Shown here piece by piece: positions 34,808 through 43,741 of a stretch of DNA of 64,000 nt; positions within the stretch are counted from its first letter, which is position 1; each line of letters starts with the position of its first letter. This DNA comes from Microcaldota archaeon (lineage in GTDB: Archaea > Micrarchaeota > Micrarchaeia > Micrarchaeales > CABMGC01). The position numbers and the translations under genes are program-made. The stretch covers positions 43,142 to 107,141 of the forward strand of contig JAJZOD010000002.1 in NCBI GenBank assembly GCA_021852055.1, read 5' to 3'. Below the pieces are notes generated by a model that worked only from the letters and a program-made list of their open reading frames with translations, ran no database searches and was not told where the DNA came from.

Positions 34808-34919
34808 GGGCTCATAGCTCAGCATGGTCAGAGCGCTGGTCTTATAAAAAACTTCTTGAAAGGAGTCTATCAAGAATTAGGAAAGCCAGATGTCGTGAGT
34901 TCAAATCTCACTGGGCCCA
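34808..34919 (+). tRNA. tRNA-Ile (UAU) with a 37-nt intron at 37/38
   Basis: Acceptor GGGCTCA/TGGGCCC with one G-U pair, discriminator A; D-arm GCTC/GAGC; T-arm GTGAG-TTCAAAT-CTCAC; variable loop ATGTC. The body matches archaeal tRNA-Ile. The anticodon stem CTGGT/GCCAG encloses 44 nt. A bulge-helix-bulge fits: central CTTA/TAGG, 3' bulge AAA, intron hairpin TTCTTGA/TCAAGAA. Splicing leaves CTTATAA, anticodon TAT, reading AUA directly. Most archaea instead use a CAU tRNA modified to agmatidine. Confidence 0.88.
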
Positions 34920-34994
34920 CTTTTAAGACTAATATTGTAAATGCATTTAACTATGCGTTGCCTTAGCAATGCATTAAAGCTGTAAGTGATTATC

Positions 34995-35681
34995 ATGCCT
35001 GCCGTGCCACAAAAGGGAAGTATTCTGCACGCCAAAGACATACTCCTGTCTATAGACCATATATACGACAAATTTGAGATTCCGCAGAATCTCCGAATGC
35101 ATATGAAAAAAGTTGCAGGCGTAGGCGCCCTGCTCTGCGAGAACTGGAGCGGGCCGGAAATAACAGAAACCGACGTTGTGGCAGTGTTGCTTATCCATGA
35201 CCTTGGCAACATAGCCAAATTTGATCTGAGTTCCAAAAGCAGTGTCGAAGTTATGGAAGACATTGGATATCTTAAAGAGCTCAAAAAACGCATAACTGCG
35301 AAATACGGCTATGGAGACCATGAGGCTACCTTTAACATGGCAAAAGAACTTGCAGTAGAAAAAAGCATTATCTCATTACTGCAGCGCATGTCCTCGTTTA
35401 GTGCAGAAAACCACACGCTCAGAAACCGCGAGGACTACGAGATTATGGTATGCGTATACTCAGATCTAAGGGTATCCCCTTATGGTGTTGTAAGCCTTAA
35501 AGAGCGTATAAACGATATTATAGACCGCTATGCCGAAAAGCCTATATTCGAGGAGTTTAAGACCCTTCCCAAATATGCTCCACTCCTTGAAGAGCAAGTG
35601 TTCAAAAACGTTACTATATCCCCCGAACAGATAAACGAAAAAACAGTAAGCAGGATTGCCTCAAAATTCGGCAGCATGTAA
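34995..35681 (+). CDS. HD-domain phosphohydrolase of unknown substrate
   Basis: 228 residues, mostly helical. The HD signature is present: a first His in MHMKKVAGVGALL, the HD doublet in LLIHDLGNIAKF, a further His in YGDHEATF, and an Asp in CVYSDLRVSPYG. This fits small archaeal HD proteins acting on nucleotides. The ATG at 34995 lies after GTGAT. It is 75 bp downstream of tRNA-Ile and may be independent of it. Confidence 0.8.
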   Translation: MPAVPQKGSILHAKDILLSIDHIYDKFEIPQNLRMHMKKVAGVGALLCENWSGPEITETDVVAVLLIHDLGNIAKFDLSSKSSVEVMEDIGYLKELKKRITAKYGYGDHEATFNMAKELAVEKSIISLLQRMSSFSAENHTLRNREDYEIMVCVYSDLRVSPYGVVSLKERINDIIDRYAEKPIFEEFKTLPKYAPLLEEQVFKNVTISPEQINEKTVSRIASKFGSM

Positions 35682-35771
35682 ACATGCTCCAAAATATACA
35701 AATGTCGAAGCCACAAAATCCTAACAATAAGGCATATATATCACAAAATCGGAAAATATAGTGGTAATAAT

Positions 35772-36824
35772 ATGCCAGTTTCAACACGCAGGAACTCGAA
35801 CTCTGCAACAACAATACCTCTATCAAAGCCAGAATTACGTTACGAAAGCATAGAAAAAGAGGCCAGATACATCAAAAGCCTTGCAGACGCTTATAAAAAG
35901 GCAGACATATCAAATCCGAGGGCTACTGAATTAGCAGTAATGATAAACCACCTTAGCGTTCATTTCAATTTGAAAGCAGAGGTTCTTGCGGCCAGGGCGG
36001 AGTCAGAAGGCAGAAACCCGAATAGCATCCTCCGATTTTCTGATTTGGTTAACAAATCAATTGAAGATGCTGTAACCTGCCATAATCAAAAGCCAGTCTA
36101 CATAGATGTCAACTTCAAAACCTCAAATGGCATTAATGGAGGAAAAAAGAGGCTAGTGGATTACATAAGCGACAATATGGATAAAACCCCGGAGAACCTG
36201 TCAGCTTCACTTCGGAATCCTGAAGTCAAGAAAGCCATTGATGAAATAAACATAGATCCTGATTTTTTGGTACATGGCGATAAAAATATAACCTATATCT
36301 CGGGTCTGGGTACATTCTGCAGATTCCCTTCAATGCACGGATCTGCAAGGCGTAAATCCGCTTCAAACAAGCCCAAAACCGCTCCCCAAAGCACCGGCTC
36401 CCAACAGGAAAAAACAAAAACAACACCAAGCAATTCCGTTAATCCTGCGCCAGCCACTGAAACTTCAGATGAGCCCAGGTTTAAAAATCTGGAGGAAAAG
36501 GTAAATGATATCCAAAAGGCCGTTGCGTGGATCATTGAAATTGAAAATTATCTGCATGAATTAAAGGAGGACATGCTGGCTGGAATAAGCAGCCTAAAAA
36601 GAATGGGCGGCGAAATATTCGAAATTTTCGGTGCAGTATCTGATGCCTTTAAATCTGAGATAACCCGCGCGATGAGGATAAGGGCGCTGAAGAAAATGCA
36701 CAGGAGCGCTGAAAAAATTACCAACAACGCAAGCGAGCACGAAGATATCAAAGAGTCAATCGGGCACATAGCCGAACAGCTGAAGGAACTGCTTGAAAAA
36801 ATAAGAAAAACACCACAATCTTAA
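35772..36824 (+). CDS. Unknown protein, paralogue of the next gene; C-terminal coiled coil
   Basis: 350 residues. The N-terminal 180 residues share ordered similarity with the product of 36894-38084: a VHFNLKAEVLA-type helix, an IDVNF...NGINGGKKRLVDYI segment, then IDPDFLV and ITYISGL. A disordered Ser/Thr/Pro/Lys linker (about 195-235) leads to a helical, probably coiled-coil, C terminus with EKVNDIQKAVAWI and HIAEQLKELLEKIRK. No known family. A TATA-like CATATATAT lies about 35 nt before the ATG. Confidence 0.65.
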   Translation: MPVSTRRNSNSATTIPLSKPELRYESIEKEARYIKSLADAYKKADISNPRATELAVMINHLSVHFNLKAEVLAARAESEGRNPNSILRFSDLVNKSIEDAVTCHNQKPVYIDVNFKTSNGINGGKKRLVDYISDNMDKTPENLSASLRNPEVKKAIDEINIDPDFLVHGDKNITYISGLGTFCRFPSMHGSARRKSASNKPKTAPQSTGSQQEKTKTTPSNSVNPAPATETSDEPRFKNLEEKVNDIQKAVAWIIEIENYLHELKEDMLAGISSLKRMGGEIFEIFGAVSDAFKSEITRAMRIRALKKMHRSAEKITNNASEHEDIKESIGHIAEQLKELLEKIRKTPQS

Positions 36825-36893
36825 ATCTTAATGTTTTATGATTAATTGTTCAGGAACAAGTCAAGAGTCTGCATAAATAATTGGTTGTATTAT

Positions 36894-38084
36894 ATGGCTA
36901 CGAATGGAGGTCTGTTGCGTGCTCCTCGGAGAAATTCTCATAGTCAAGGTGCAGCAAATATACCGATAAATCAGCAGCCTCATGATGTAGCCGTCATAAA
37001 CACCTTAGATTATAAAAAGATGCTCATGCTGGAGCGCAACAAAATAATTGAGCTTTCGAATGAATTAAAAAACCAAGAACAAAAAGACGTTGAACTCATA
37101 AAACGGATAAACAAGCTTAATTTGCATTTCCATGCAAAAATAGAGACGTTGGCGCATACGCTGAAGCCTAAAGAAGCACAAGAGATACAAATGTTTGTAG
37201 AGGATACAAACAAGGCGGTCGTTGCTGCTGCAGAGGAACTTGGCCTTCCTGTCAGTTATGTGGACATACGCCAGATAAATGTAACATACAACGGCATTAA
37301 AAGGCCGTTGCACGAGCATCTTAACGAACAATTTCTTAGAAGTGACGATGAATCGCATTTTGTTGCAATACTCGATCCATTACATGATCCTGCAAACGGC
37401 TGGGATATAAATGTGGATGAAAACTTTCTTGTAGCCAGCGATCCTGCCAATTACATTTATGGGCTTATGGATCTGCGCAGGGGTGCATACATACCACACG
37501 TCAAGTCCCTTGAACATCTGAGGGCGATGTCAGTTGATATACGGTCTGCTTATTTCAAAGACAAGCGCTATCATCGCCATATGAACGGCGATGGCTTTGT
37601 AAGCGACGAAGCGAAAGTCGACCCCTTTTCAGTTGTAGAGAAGTCAGCCCTTGTAGTAGGCACTTCGGTTGTTATTAACTCCGATGTAAAAGGTAACGCT
37701 ACTGTTGAAGACTCAAGGGTAACAGATTCTATAATATCTGAAGACGCGACAGTTAAAAACGCAGATATAAAAGGCTCAAATATAGCCGGAAATGCACAAG
37801 TTGAAGGCCAAGGCGGAGCGATAAATATTGAAAACTCATCGGTCGAAGGCTCGCCAGAAGTAAGCGGCAATGACATCAAAATAAGCGATTCAAGTGTAAG
37901 TGGTAATGCAGTAATTAATGGAAATGATATTGAAATAGCTGAGAATAGCAGAGTATACGAAAATGCGCGCGTAGAAGGCGAGCATGTTCAGATATACGGT
38001 GGCTCTACAATCCACGGAACCCATACAATAAACAACCAGACCGGCAATCCGCTTATATACCCAACCGGAGATTATACTAGCTGA
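36894..38084 (+). CDS. Unknown protein with paralogous N domain and C-terminal beta-helix repeats
   Basis: 396 residues from the ATG at 36894 (TGCATAAATAATT lies about 25 nt upstream, so leaderless). Residues 1-215 correspond to the N domain of the preceding gene (LHFHAKIETLA; YNGIKRPLHEHL; INVDENFLV; IYGLMDL). Residues about 255-385 are a run of short repeats such as VVINSDVKGNATVEDSRV, SIISEDATVKNADIKG, AVINGNDIEIAENSRV and ARVEGEHVQIYGGST, predicted to form a beta-helix with an Asn/Gly/Asp/Ser surface. Such helices form filaments or bind carbohydrates. Confidence 0.7.
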   Translation: MATNGGLLRAPRRNSHSQGAANIPINQQPHDVAVINTLDYKKMLMLERNKIIELSNELKNQEQKDVELIKRINKLNLHFHAKIETLAHTLKPKEAQEIQMFVEDTNKAVVAAAEELGLPVSYVDIRQINVTYNGIKRPLHEHLNEQFLRSDDESHFVAILDPLHDPANGWDINVDENFLVASDPANYIYGLMDLRRGAYIPHVKSLEHLRAMSVDIRSAYFKDKRYHRHMNGDGFVSDEAKVDPFSVVEKSALVVGTSVVINSDVKGNATVEDSRVTDSIISEDATVKNADIKGSNIAGNAQVEGQGGAINIENSSVEGSPEVSGNDIKISDSSVSGNAVINGNDIEIAENSRVYENARVEGEHVQIYGGSTIHGTHTINNQTGNPLIYPTGDYTS

Positions 38085-38225
38085 ACGCATATGTGGAAAC
38101 ATATAGCATATTGCAGCAAATAAGGGAAACAGTGGCGCACAACTTCATCTTTATATATTTTTGTATTGTATAATATAACACAGCTTGTTTTCCCGCAAGC
38201 ACTGCAGTTCTGCAGGAGGGATTAT

Positions 38226-38858
38226 ATGGCATTATCGCAGGAAGAATTCAGCAAGTTTATGGCAGAGAACAAGGGCCAGAGAAAGTTCAAGCAGAGCGTA
38301 GAGCTCGCAGTTAATTTCAAGGGCATAGATTTTACAAAGCAGGACAACAGGCTTAATCTGGAGGTAATGCTTCCAAACGGAAAAGGCAAAACAAAGAAGA
38401 TAGCAGTTTTTGCAACAGACAAAGCGCTTGTTGAAGACGCAAAGAAAAATAATATCCTTGTAATAGACGGCGCTGAAACTGTGCGTATAGCCGCAGACCA
38501 GGCCCGGCTTAACTCCCTTCTCGATTATGATCTGTTTGCGCAGCCGAACCTCATGCCAACCATAGCAAAATCTATGGGTCAGTTCCTCGGACCGAGGAAC
38601 AGCATGCCAAGGCCGCTGCTTTCAAACGCAAACCTCGCTTCTATAGCAAGCGATGCTGGAAGACGGGTGTCAATACGCAGCAAAGGCAAATACCTGCCTA
38701 CAGTGCATGCTGTTGTTGGCAGCGAGGACATGGATCCTTCAAAAATATTTGACAACATTAATGAAGTAATGAATAGGATAAAAGCCAAGGTAGGGCAGAA
38801 CAACATACGGTCTGCATATGTGAAGCTTACAATGTCAAAACCAATAAAATTAATGTAG
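38226..38858 (+). CDS. rpl1: Ribosomal protein uL1
   Basis: 210 residues of the L1 stalk protein. Features: FKQSVELAVNFKGIDF, the PLPNGKGK-like LPNGKGKTKKIAVFA, MGQFLGPRNSMPRPL and the C-terminal SAYVKLTMSKPIKLM. GGAGGGATTAT precedes ATG 38226. First gene of the L1-L10-L12 operon. In archaea L1 can also repress its own operon by binding an mRNA structure. Confidence 0.96.
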   Translation: MALSQEEFSKFMAENKGQRKFKQSVELAVNFKGIDFTKQDNRLNLEVMLPNGKGKTKKIAVFATDKALVEDAKKNNILVIDGAETVRIAADQARLNSLLDYDLFAQPNLMPTIAKSMGQFLGPRNSMPRPLLSNANLASIASDAGRRVSIRSKGKYLPTVHAVVGSEDMDPSKIFDNINEVMNRIKAKVGQNNIRSAYVKLTMSKPIKLM

Positions 38859-38870
38859 TGAGTGATATCA

Positions 38871-39704
38871 ATGATGATTAAATCGCAGAAGGCAAAGTTC
38901 GTTGAGAAAATGACGAAAGAGGTGCAATCATACAAGGTAGCGGGAGTGATGCCTATAGATGCGATTCCGGACAGGCTTGTGCAAAGGATAAGGAATGACC
39001 TGAAGCCAGATACAATAATGATAACCGGCAGGAAGAACATACTCATGCGCATAACATCTGCGGACAGGCTCAAGAGCCTGCAGCCTTACATAACAGGCAG
39101 CGTTGCCCTTGTCTTTTCCAATAAAGAGCCCATGGAGCTCTACGAACAGATAAGCTCAAACAAGCTGCGCCTGCTTGCAAAGCCAAATCAGGCAGCACCT
39201 TCAGAAATAAAAATAGATGCGGGTGAGACAAGCATAGCGCCAGGCCAGGCAGTAACAGACATGAAAACAGCAGGCATAGACGTGCAGATACAAAAAGGCA
39301 AGGTTATAATCTCAAAGAGTAAGGTACTTGTGGAAAAAGGCGCAAAGATAAGCATACCGGTATCAAAAGCCCTGAAGATGCTTGACATACTGCCTTTCGA
39401 GGCAACGGGCGAATTAAAAGCCATTATCGAAGGCAAACTGCTCTACACTGGGGAAGTTCTGCGCATAAACACCGGCGTTGTAAGCGCAGAGCTTTCGCGC
39501 AGCTTTATTTCTGCATACATCCTCAGCCTAGAAATAGGCCACGTGACAAAATACAATGTAAACGAGTTCGTAAGAAGGGCATTCGTTGCAGCATTAAGCG
39601 TAGGCGTAGAAGCCAAGATACCAGAAGGCGAAGCAGCGGAGAAACTACTGGGCATTGCATCGCTGCAGGCAAAAGGCTTGGATACCCTTGTTAAAAAACA
39701 GTAA
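38871..39704 (+). CDS. rpl10: Ribosomal protein uL10 (P0)
   Basis: 277 residues, archaeal P0 type with the eukaryote-like insertion domain. KMTKEVQSYKVAGVMPIDAIP, TGSVALVFSNKEP and AAPSEIKIDAGETSIAPGQAV are recognisable. The C-terminal helices that bind L12 dimers are present, but the typical acidic SDDMGFGLFD tail is missing; it ends DTLVKKQ. AGTGATATCA precedes ATG 38871; the frame also allows a GTG nine bases upstream. Confidence 0.95.
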   Translation: MMIKSQKAKFVEKMTKEVQSYKVAGVMPIDAIPDRLVQRIRNDLKPDTIMITGRKNILMRITSADRLKSLQPYITGSVALVFSNKEPMELYEQISSNKLRLLAKPNQAAPSEIKIDAGETSIAPGQAVTDMKTAGIDVQIQKGKVIISKSKVLVEKGAKISIPVSKALKMLDILPFEATGELKAIIEGKLLYTGEVLRINTGVVSAELSRSFISAYILSLEIGHVTKYNVNEFVRRAFVAALSVGVEAKIPEGEAAEKLLGIASLQAKGLDTLVKKQ

Positions 39705-39737
39705 TGTAATACACTGATCATGCTAAAGGTGAAATGA

Positions 39738-40037
39738 ATGGAATACATCTATGCGGCGCTCTTGCTTGATTCGGCAGGAAAAGAGATAAACGAGTCGAGC
39801 CTTGAAAGCGTAGTGAAGGCGGCAGGCATAACTCCGAATGAGGCCATGGCCAAGGCGGTAGTTAGCTCGCTGAAAGGAGTGAACATAAAAGAAGTAGTAA
39901 AGAATGCACAGACAATGCAGGCAGCACCTGCTGCAGCAGCTGCAGCTCCGGCGGCAAAGGCCGAAGCAAAGCATGAAGAAGCTGAAAAGGTAAGTGAAGA
40001 GCAGGCTGCTGGCGGACTTGCAAGTCTGTTCGGCTGA
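39738..40037 (+). CDS. rpl12: Ribosomal protein P1 (archaeal L12)
   Basis: 99 residues: helical dimer domain ([19 protein letters not shown]), Ala-rich hinge ([17 protein letters not shown]), acidic stretch and C-terminal GGLASLFG, the archaeal factor-recruiting tail. AAAGGTGAA lies before the ATG. Third gene of the stalk operon. Confidence 0.96.
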   Translation: MEYIYAALLLDSAGKEINESSLESVVKAAGITPNEAMAKAVVSSLKGVNIKEVVKNAQTMQAAPAAAAAAPAAKAEAKHEEAEKVSEEQAAGGLASLFG

Positions 40038-40062
40038 GTAGCGTGCAAGTGCACAATGCTAC
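40038..40062 (+). terminator. Hairpin after the L1-L10-L12 operon
   Basis: GTAGC (40038-40042) pairs with GCTAC (40058-40062), and TGC/GCA inside extends it. It begins at the base after the L12 stop. No T-run follows directly, so it may be an mRNA 3'-end structure and not a true terminator. Confidence 0.35.
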
Positions 40063-40163
40063 GTCTTCTGTGTATTAAGGTAGCTGTGCTTCCATTCGTG
40101 TAAAAACGAAGCCCGGCTTAACCTTAAAAAGAAGAGCATATAATGTTTAGTAAGGTGTGAAAA

Positions 40164-40520
40164 ATGCAAGTTTATGTAGAAAAGCCCAAATGCACCGGAT
40201 GCTCCCACTGCTTTGATGTATGCCCAGTGGCCGTATTCGAGATGAAAGACAGGGAAAGCCCGGATGTTAACTCAGATGTAGCGCCAGACGATGTAAAATG
40301 GAAAGGCTCGCATCTTCCCGAAGTAACAGAAAAATGGGCAAACGTAAACGACGGCCATCACCATTTTGCGGAGAAGTTCGAAGGAGGCTCCGGCGGCATA
40401 TCAGTGGCTATTAACGGCCCGTCATGCATACTGTGCCAGGCATGCCTTGTAGAGTGCGAAGGGGAGTGCATAGTAATAACCGACGACTCGAACAACGTAT
40501 ACCGTTCAATATACAAGTGA
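40164..40520 (+). CDS. Ferredoxin with two 4Fe-4S motifs and an inserted His/acidic loop
   Basis: 118 residues. Cluster I is [12 protein letters not shown] near the N terminus and cluster [17 protein letters not shown] near residue 90. Between them is an insertion of about 65 residues with an acidic part and GHHHFAEKF, which recalls zinc-containing archaeal ferredoxins, though the arrangement differs. Electron carrier in the cytoplasm. The parvulin gene begins 4 bp after its stop. Confidence 0.85.
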   Translation: MQVYVEKPKCTGCSHCFDVCPVAVFEMKDRESPDVNSDVAPDDVKWKGSHLPEVTEKWANVNDGHHHFAEKFEGGSGGISVAINGPSCILCQACLVECEGECIVITDDSNNVYRSIYK

Positions 40521-40524
40521 GCAA

Positions 40525-40797
40525 GTGCCTGACAAAATACACTGTGCGCACATCCTTGTTGAAAAACAGAGCCAGGCTCTGGAGGTTCTGGATAAGATAA
40601 AGAAGGGCGAGTCTTTCAACAAGCTTGCCGAGCAGTATTCTATAGACGGTTCAAGAAGGCGTGGAGGAGACCTTGGAGAGTTTTCAAGGGGAGTGATGGT
40701 CAAGCCGTTCGAGGAAGCCGCATTCAAGCTCAATGTTGGCGAGGTATCCGGACCTGTAAAGACGCAGTTCGGCTACCATATCATAAAACGCCTCTGA
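40525..40797 (+). CDS. Parvulin-type peptidyl-prolyl isomerase
   Basis: 90 residues, a complete stand-alone parvulin: [26 protein letters not shown], the [21 protein letters not shown] core and [10 protein letters not shown]. It starts with GTG, with AAGTGAG upstream. No signal peptide, so cytoplasmic, like small archaeal Pin-like enzymes. Probably translated with the ferredoxin. Confidence 0.93.
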   Translation: MPDKIHCAHILVEKQSQALEVLDKIKKGESFNKLAEQYSIDGSRRRGGDLGEFSRGVMVKPFEEAAFKLNVGEVSGPVKTQFGYHIIKRL

Positions 40798-40986
40798 CCT
40801 GCTTGCAAACTGCGCTGCCTGCACAGCGCATTTCGGAGGAAGCAGCACATCCTCGTGCCAAATAAATATACTATATACGGCATATTACAGCATATCATAT
40901 ACGGCAGCGCCTGCTGTTGCGCAACCCAAATTTATTGGAGCTGCCAATACGCAACATATAATAATTTCGCAGTAGATTCATCTCAT

Positions 40987-41772
40987 ATGCATGAGGAAAG
41001 TGCTCTCCGCCTACAGTCTGCAGTAGACTACCTTGTTACGTATGGGTGGGCTCTTGTTATAATAACGATAATGATTGCAGCCATCTATTTCCTCGTTTCA
41101 GGGCAGCTTATGTCACAGCCTACTTTCTGTACGTTGTCTACACAGGCAAGATGCACAAACCTTGCAGTGGGCGCAAATTCAATAGTGTCCAAGTTTCAGA
41201 TAGTGTTTGTCAATGGTCAGGAATATTCAATAACAAATCCATCTCTGCTGTTTAATATCTCCAGCCATGGGAACTATAATCCCTCCTGCTCTCCTAATTA
41301 CGTCCTTCCAGGTGGCATTATAATCTGCAGCCTTTCAACTTCTGCGCTTCCGGTAAATAGCCGCATAAACGGCCTAATGATATTCAAAGAAGACGTCTGC
41401 CGCTCCATAGGCACCTCCAGCTGCCAAAGTCCGCTAAAGGAGAGCATAAATGGCACTTATTCTGCAACAGTAAGTCCGTCTATACCCACCGTAAGCTGTG
41501 CAATATCGTTATCCCCTGCTTATTCATCTATTCAGCTAGGAACAGCCGATGCCGTAAACGCCGTAGTAACACTGTCCGATGTTCCTATAGCAAGTGCCAC
41601 TGTGAATTTCACAGTTAATCCCTTAACTGCAAATCTTAATCAGGAGTATATGTTGACAAATCCAAACGGCACTGCAACAATCTACGTTACCGGCACAAGC
41701 GCCGGCACAGTAAGCGTTACCGGAAACTTCCTTCCAGGGTGTTCAGCTTCTACTTCTGTCACGTTTACCTGA
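40987..41772 (+). CDS. Pilin-like surface protein with Ig-like C-terminal domain
   Basis: 261 residues. The N terminus SALRLQSAVDYLVTYGWAL and a hydrophobic helix form a prepilin-like signal related to that at 16948-17490. A Cys-containing external domain follows, then about 85 residues resembling a bacterial Ig-like domain (LGTADAVNAVVTLSDVPIASATVNFTV, GTATIYVTG, GTVSVTGNF). CATATAATAAT lies about 27 nt before the ATG (leaderless). Likely cell-surface filament or adhesin subunit. Confidence 0.7.
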   Translation: MHEESALRLQSAVDYLVTYGWALVIITIMIAAIYFLVSGQLMSQPTFCTLSTQARCTNLAVGANSIVSKFQIVFVNGQEYSITNPSLLFNISSHGNYNPSCSPNYVLPGGIIICSLSTSALPVNSRINGLMIFKEDVCRSIGTSSCQSPLKESINGTYSATVSPSIPTVSCAISLSPAYSSIQLGTADAVNAVVTLSDVPIASATVNFTVNPLTANLNQEYMLTNPNGTATIYVTGTSAGTVSVTGNFLPGCSASTSVTFT

Positions 41773-41841
41773 TCATGTCTGTCAATGTTCTAAAGCAAAC
41801 AGGCAAAATATGCCCTGCAACTGAAAATTTCAACTGCAGCA

Positions 41842-42516
41842 TCAGGAGAACCGCTTAACAAACATAAGCCATGCCGTTCTCATGCCCCACAACAGCTTCG
41901 ATTTGGCAAGTTTAGATGAACCGTGCCTGCGCACGTAGTATTTTATATCGACTTCCTTTATAACATAGCCGCGTTTTGCAACCTCTATGGCAAAAAATCC
42001 TATGCCGACGCTGTAAGGCCTGATCCTTTTTATGCTTTCAAATGCTTTTCTATCAATAGCAAAAAGTCCGGTAAGCACGTCATGAACCCTTCGCATATAC
42101 AGTACGCTGAATATAAAACTCAGGGTCTTGTTTCCGAATATAAGATACTTGTCCATAGCGTCTTTCTGAATTCCATTCATTCTGTTGCCCATTACAAAAT
42201 CTGCATTACCTGATCCAATGAGCTTCGCCGCTTTCACAAGCCCTGCAGTCTCGTGGGTATCGTCCGCATCGGTGCTCAGCAGTATGTCACCTGTTGCTCT
42301 CCTCATGCCTTCCATTACAGCATTTTCAACGCCAGTGCTCCTCTGCCTTATTATGGTCACGCCGCTCTTTCTGAGCCGTTTAAGGTATCCGGCAGAGCTC
42401 TTATCCACAACTATTATCTCAATGCTGTTGCCAAAAAGCCTTCTTGCATCGCGTATAATCCTGAAAATCCCCTCCTCCTCTATATTCGGCAGGACAAGGC
42501 TTATTTTGTGGGCCAT
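41842..42516 (-). CDS. Family 2 glycosyltransferase
   Basis: 224 residues: SLVLPNIEEEG at the start, VVDKSSAGYLKRL, the metal site STDADDTHE and the MGNRMNG loop. Resembles polyprenol-phosphate sugar synthases without a membrane tail. It has no linked membrane transferase here. The first ATG is used. Confidence 0.82.
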   Translation of the reverse strand: MAHKISLVLPNIEEEGIFRIIRDARRLFGNSIEIIVVDKSSAGYLKRLRKSGVTIIRQRSTGVENAVMEGMRRATGDILLSTDADDTHETAGLVKAAKLIGSGNADFVMGNRMNGIQKDAMDKYLIFGNKTLSFIFSVLYMRRVHDVLTGLFAIDRKAFESIKRIRPYSVGIGFFAIEVAKRGYVIKEVDIKYYVRRHGSSKLAKSKLLWGMRTAWLMFVKRFS

Positions 42517-42620
42517 ACAACCAGGTATCTATTCTATAGGAATGCATAAATAGGTTTTGAGCTTTACCTACACGGAATCGAACTCCAGTGCAATTCAGAT
42601 CCTGCAATTCCAAACTGTGC

Positions 42621-43733
42621 TCACTCCATGTTTTTTACAGAAGTTATGGCTTTGCGTACGGTTTCTATCCCTGCTGCTGTTTTAATCCCGTCTCTGTCGA
42701 ACTGCGTCCTGCTTGTTCTGAATCCCCAACTAATCAAAAGCTCCATCACCTTTTCCGGAGAAGCAGAGCTTATGTGCATCGACTTCGTTATTTTAGGTAT
42801 TGAGTAAAAGAAAAGCTCTTCCGATTCCTCAAAAATTGTCTGAAGAAGTGCATTCGCATCTGCTGTTTGGTAATAATCCGCATTCGCGTCTGTGCTGTGT
42901 AGCATTCTGCTTATAACGGTTTTGTCCTGAATCCTGCCCAAATACATGGGCCCGAACAACTTGGTCTCAGCTCCGCAGAATCTGCACTTCCCGCAGTGCA
43001 TCGGCGTAAGCCCTGGCGCATAATAAAAAGAGTGGCACTTTGGGCAGAAAGAAGCGAAGCCGCACTGTTTTACTGAGTCTACTGCTTTTCGTGCCCCTGC
43101 GTTCAGCCTTACAAAAACGCGCATATAGTGCATATCCGATATGCTTAACATTGCCTCTGTGCCAAAGTTGAACTGCGCAGCAGATTTTACTATAAAATTA
43201 ATCAATATCCGTATTCCTGATTCTTTGCAAAGCTCATTGTGCATTGGCACAGAGCCGTACATCTTCAGGCACGCGTTTTGATGTGCACCGCAAAGCACTG
43301 CAGTATCTGTTGCTGTTACCATAAATATGGTGCCGTCCTTTGATATCTTGAGAAGGTCATTTATATATGGCACTGGAGTGCCAAAAGGGTCAAGGTCTAT
43401 TACATCGAAAGCCTGCCTTTTGCCATCTGCGCAGAACGATTGTATGCTTCTATTCATGCATCTTAGCTGGAGTTTATTCATCTTCAGGTTTTTTGTCGCA
43501 TTTCTCGATGACGATGTGTTTATGTCAAGTAGCGTTATATCCTGGAAGCCTGCCTCTTTTGCATATCTTATGCCGCGCACTCCTGTTGCTGCTGTGCTAT
43601 CCAGAAGCCTGCCTTTTGCGTTTGCAGCTTTCAAAAAAAGAACTGAAATGTCCCTCAGGTTCCGCATCTTCGGATTATAAAATACGCCGCTGGCTGTTTG
43701 TATCCTTGCGCTGCCTTCGGTAACTATCTCCAT
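42621..43733 (-). CDS. trm1: tRNA (guanine-26-N2)-dimethyltransferase Trm1
   Basis: 370 residues. The N terminus EGSARIQTASGVFYNPKMRNLRDIS is the Trm1 hallmark. The SAM-binding STAATGVRGIRYA and the catalytic DPFGTPVPYI follow. A zinc site FCPKCHSFYYAP...CGKCRFCG is in the C-terminal half. Makes m2,2G26 in tRNA. PCNA follows upstream on the same strand, separated by 8 bp. Confidence 0.94.
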   Translation of the reverse strand: MEIVTEGSARIQTASGVFYNPKMRNLRDISVLFLKAANAKGRLLDSTAATGVRGIRYAKEAGFQDITLLDINTSSSRNATKNLKMNKLQLRCMNRSIQSFCADGKRQAFDVIDLDPFGTPVPYINDLLKISKDGTIFMVTATDTAVLCGAHQNACLKMYGSVPMHNELCKESGIRILINFIVKSAAQFNFGTEAMLSISDMHYMRVFVRLNAGARKAVDSVKQCGFASFCPKCHSFYYAPGLTPMHCGKCRFCGAETKLFGPMYLGRIQDKTVISRMLHSTDANADYYQTADANALLQTIFEESEELFFYSIPKITKSMHISSASPEKVMELLISWGFRTSRTQFDRDGIKTAAGIETVRKAITSVKNME

Positions 43734-43741
43734 TGAAGCAG

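Noticed and set aside
42560..42610. tRNA T-arm-like sequence (GAGTTCGATTCC) on the minus strand downstream of trm1, considered as a split-tRNA half
   Set aside because: The T-stem has mismatches in every register I tried and no matching acceptor or anticodon arm could be built.
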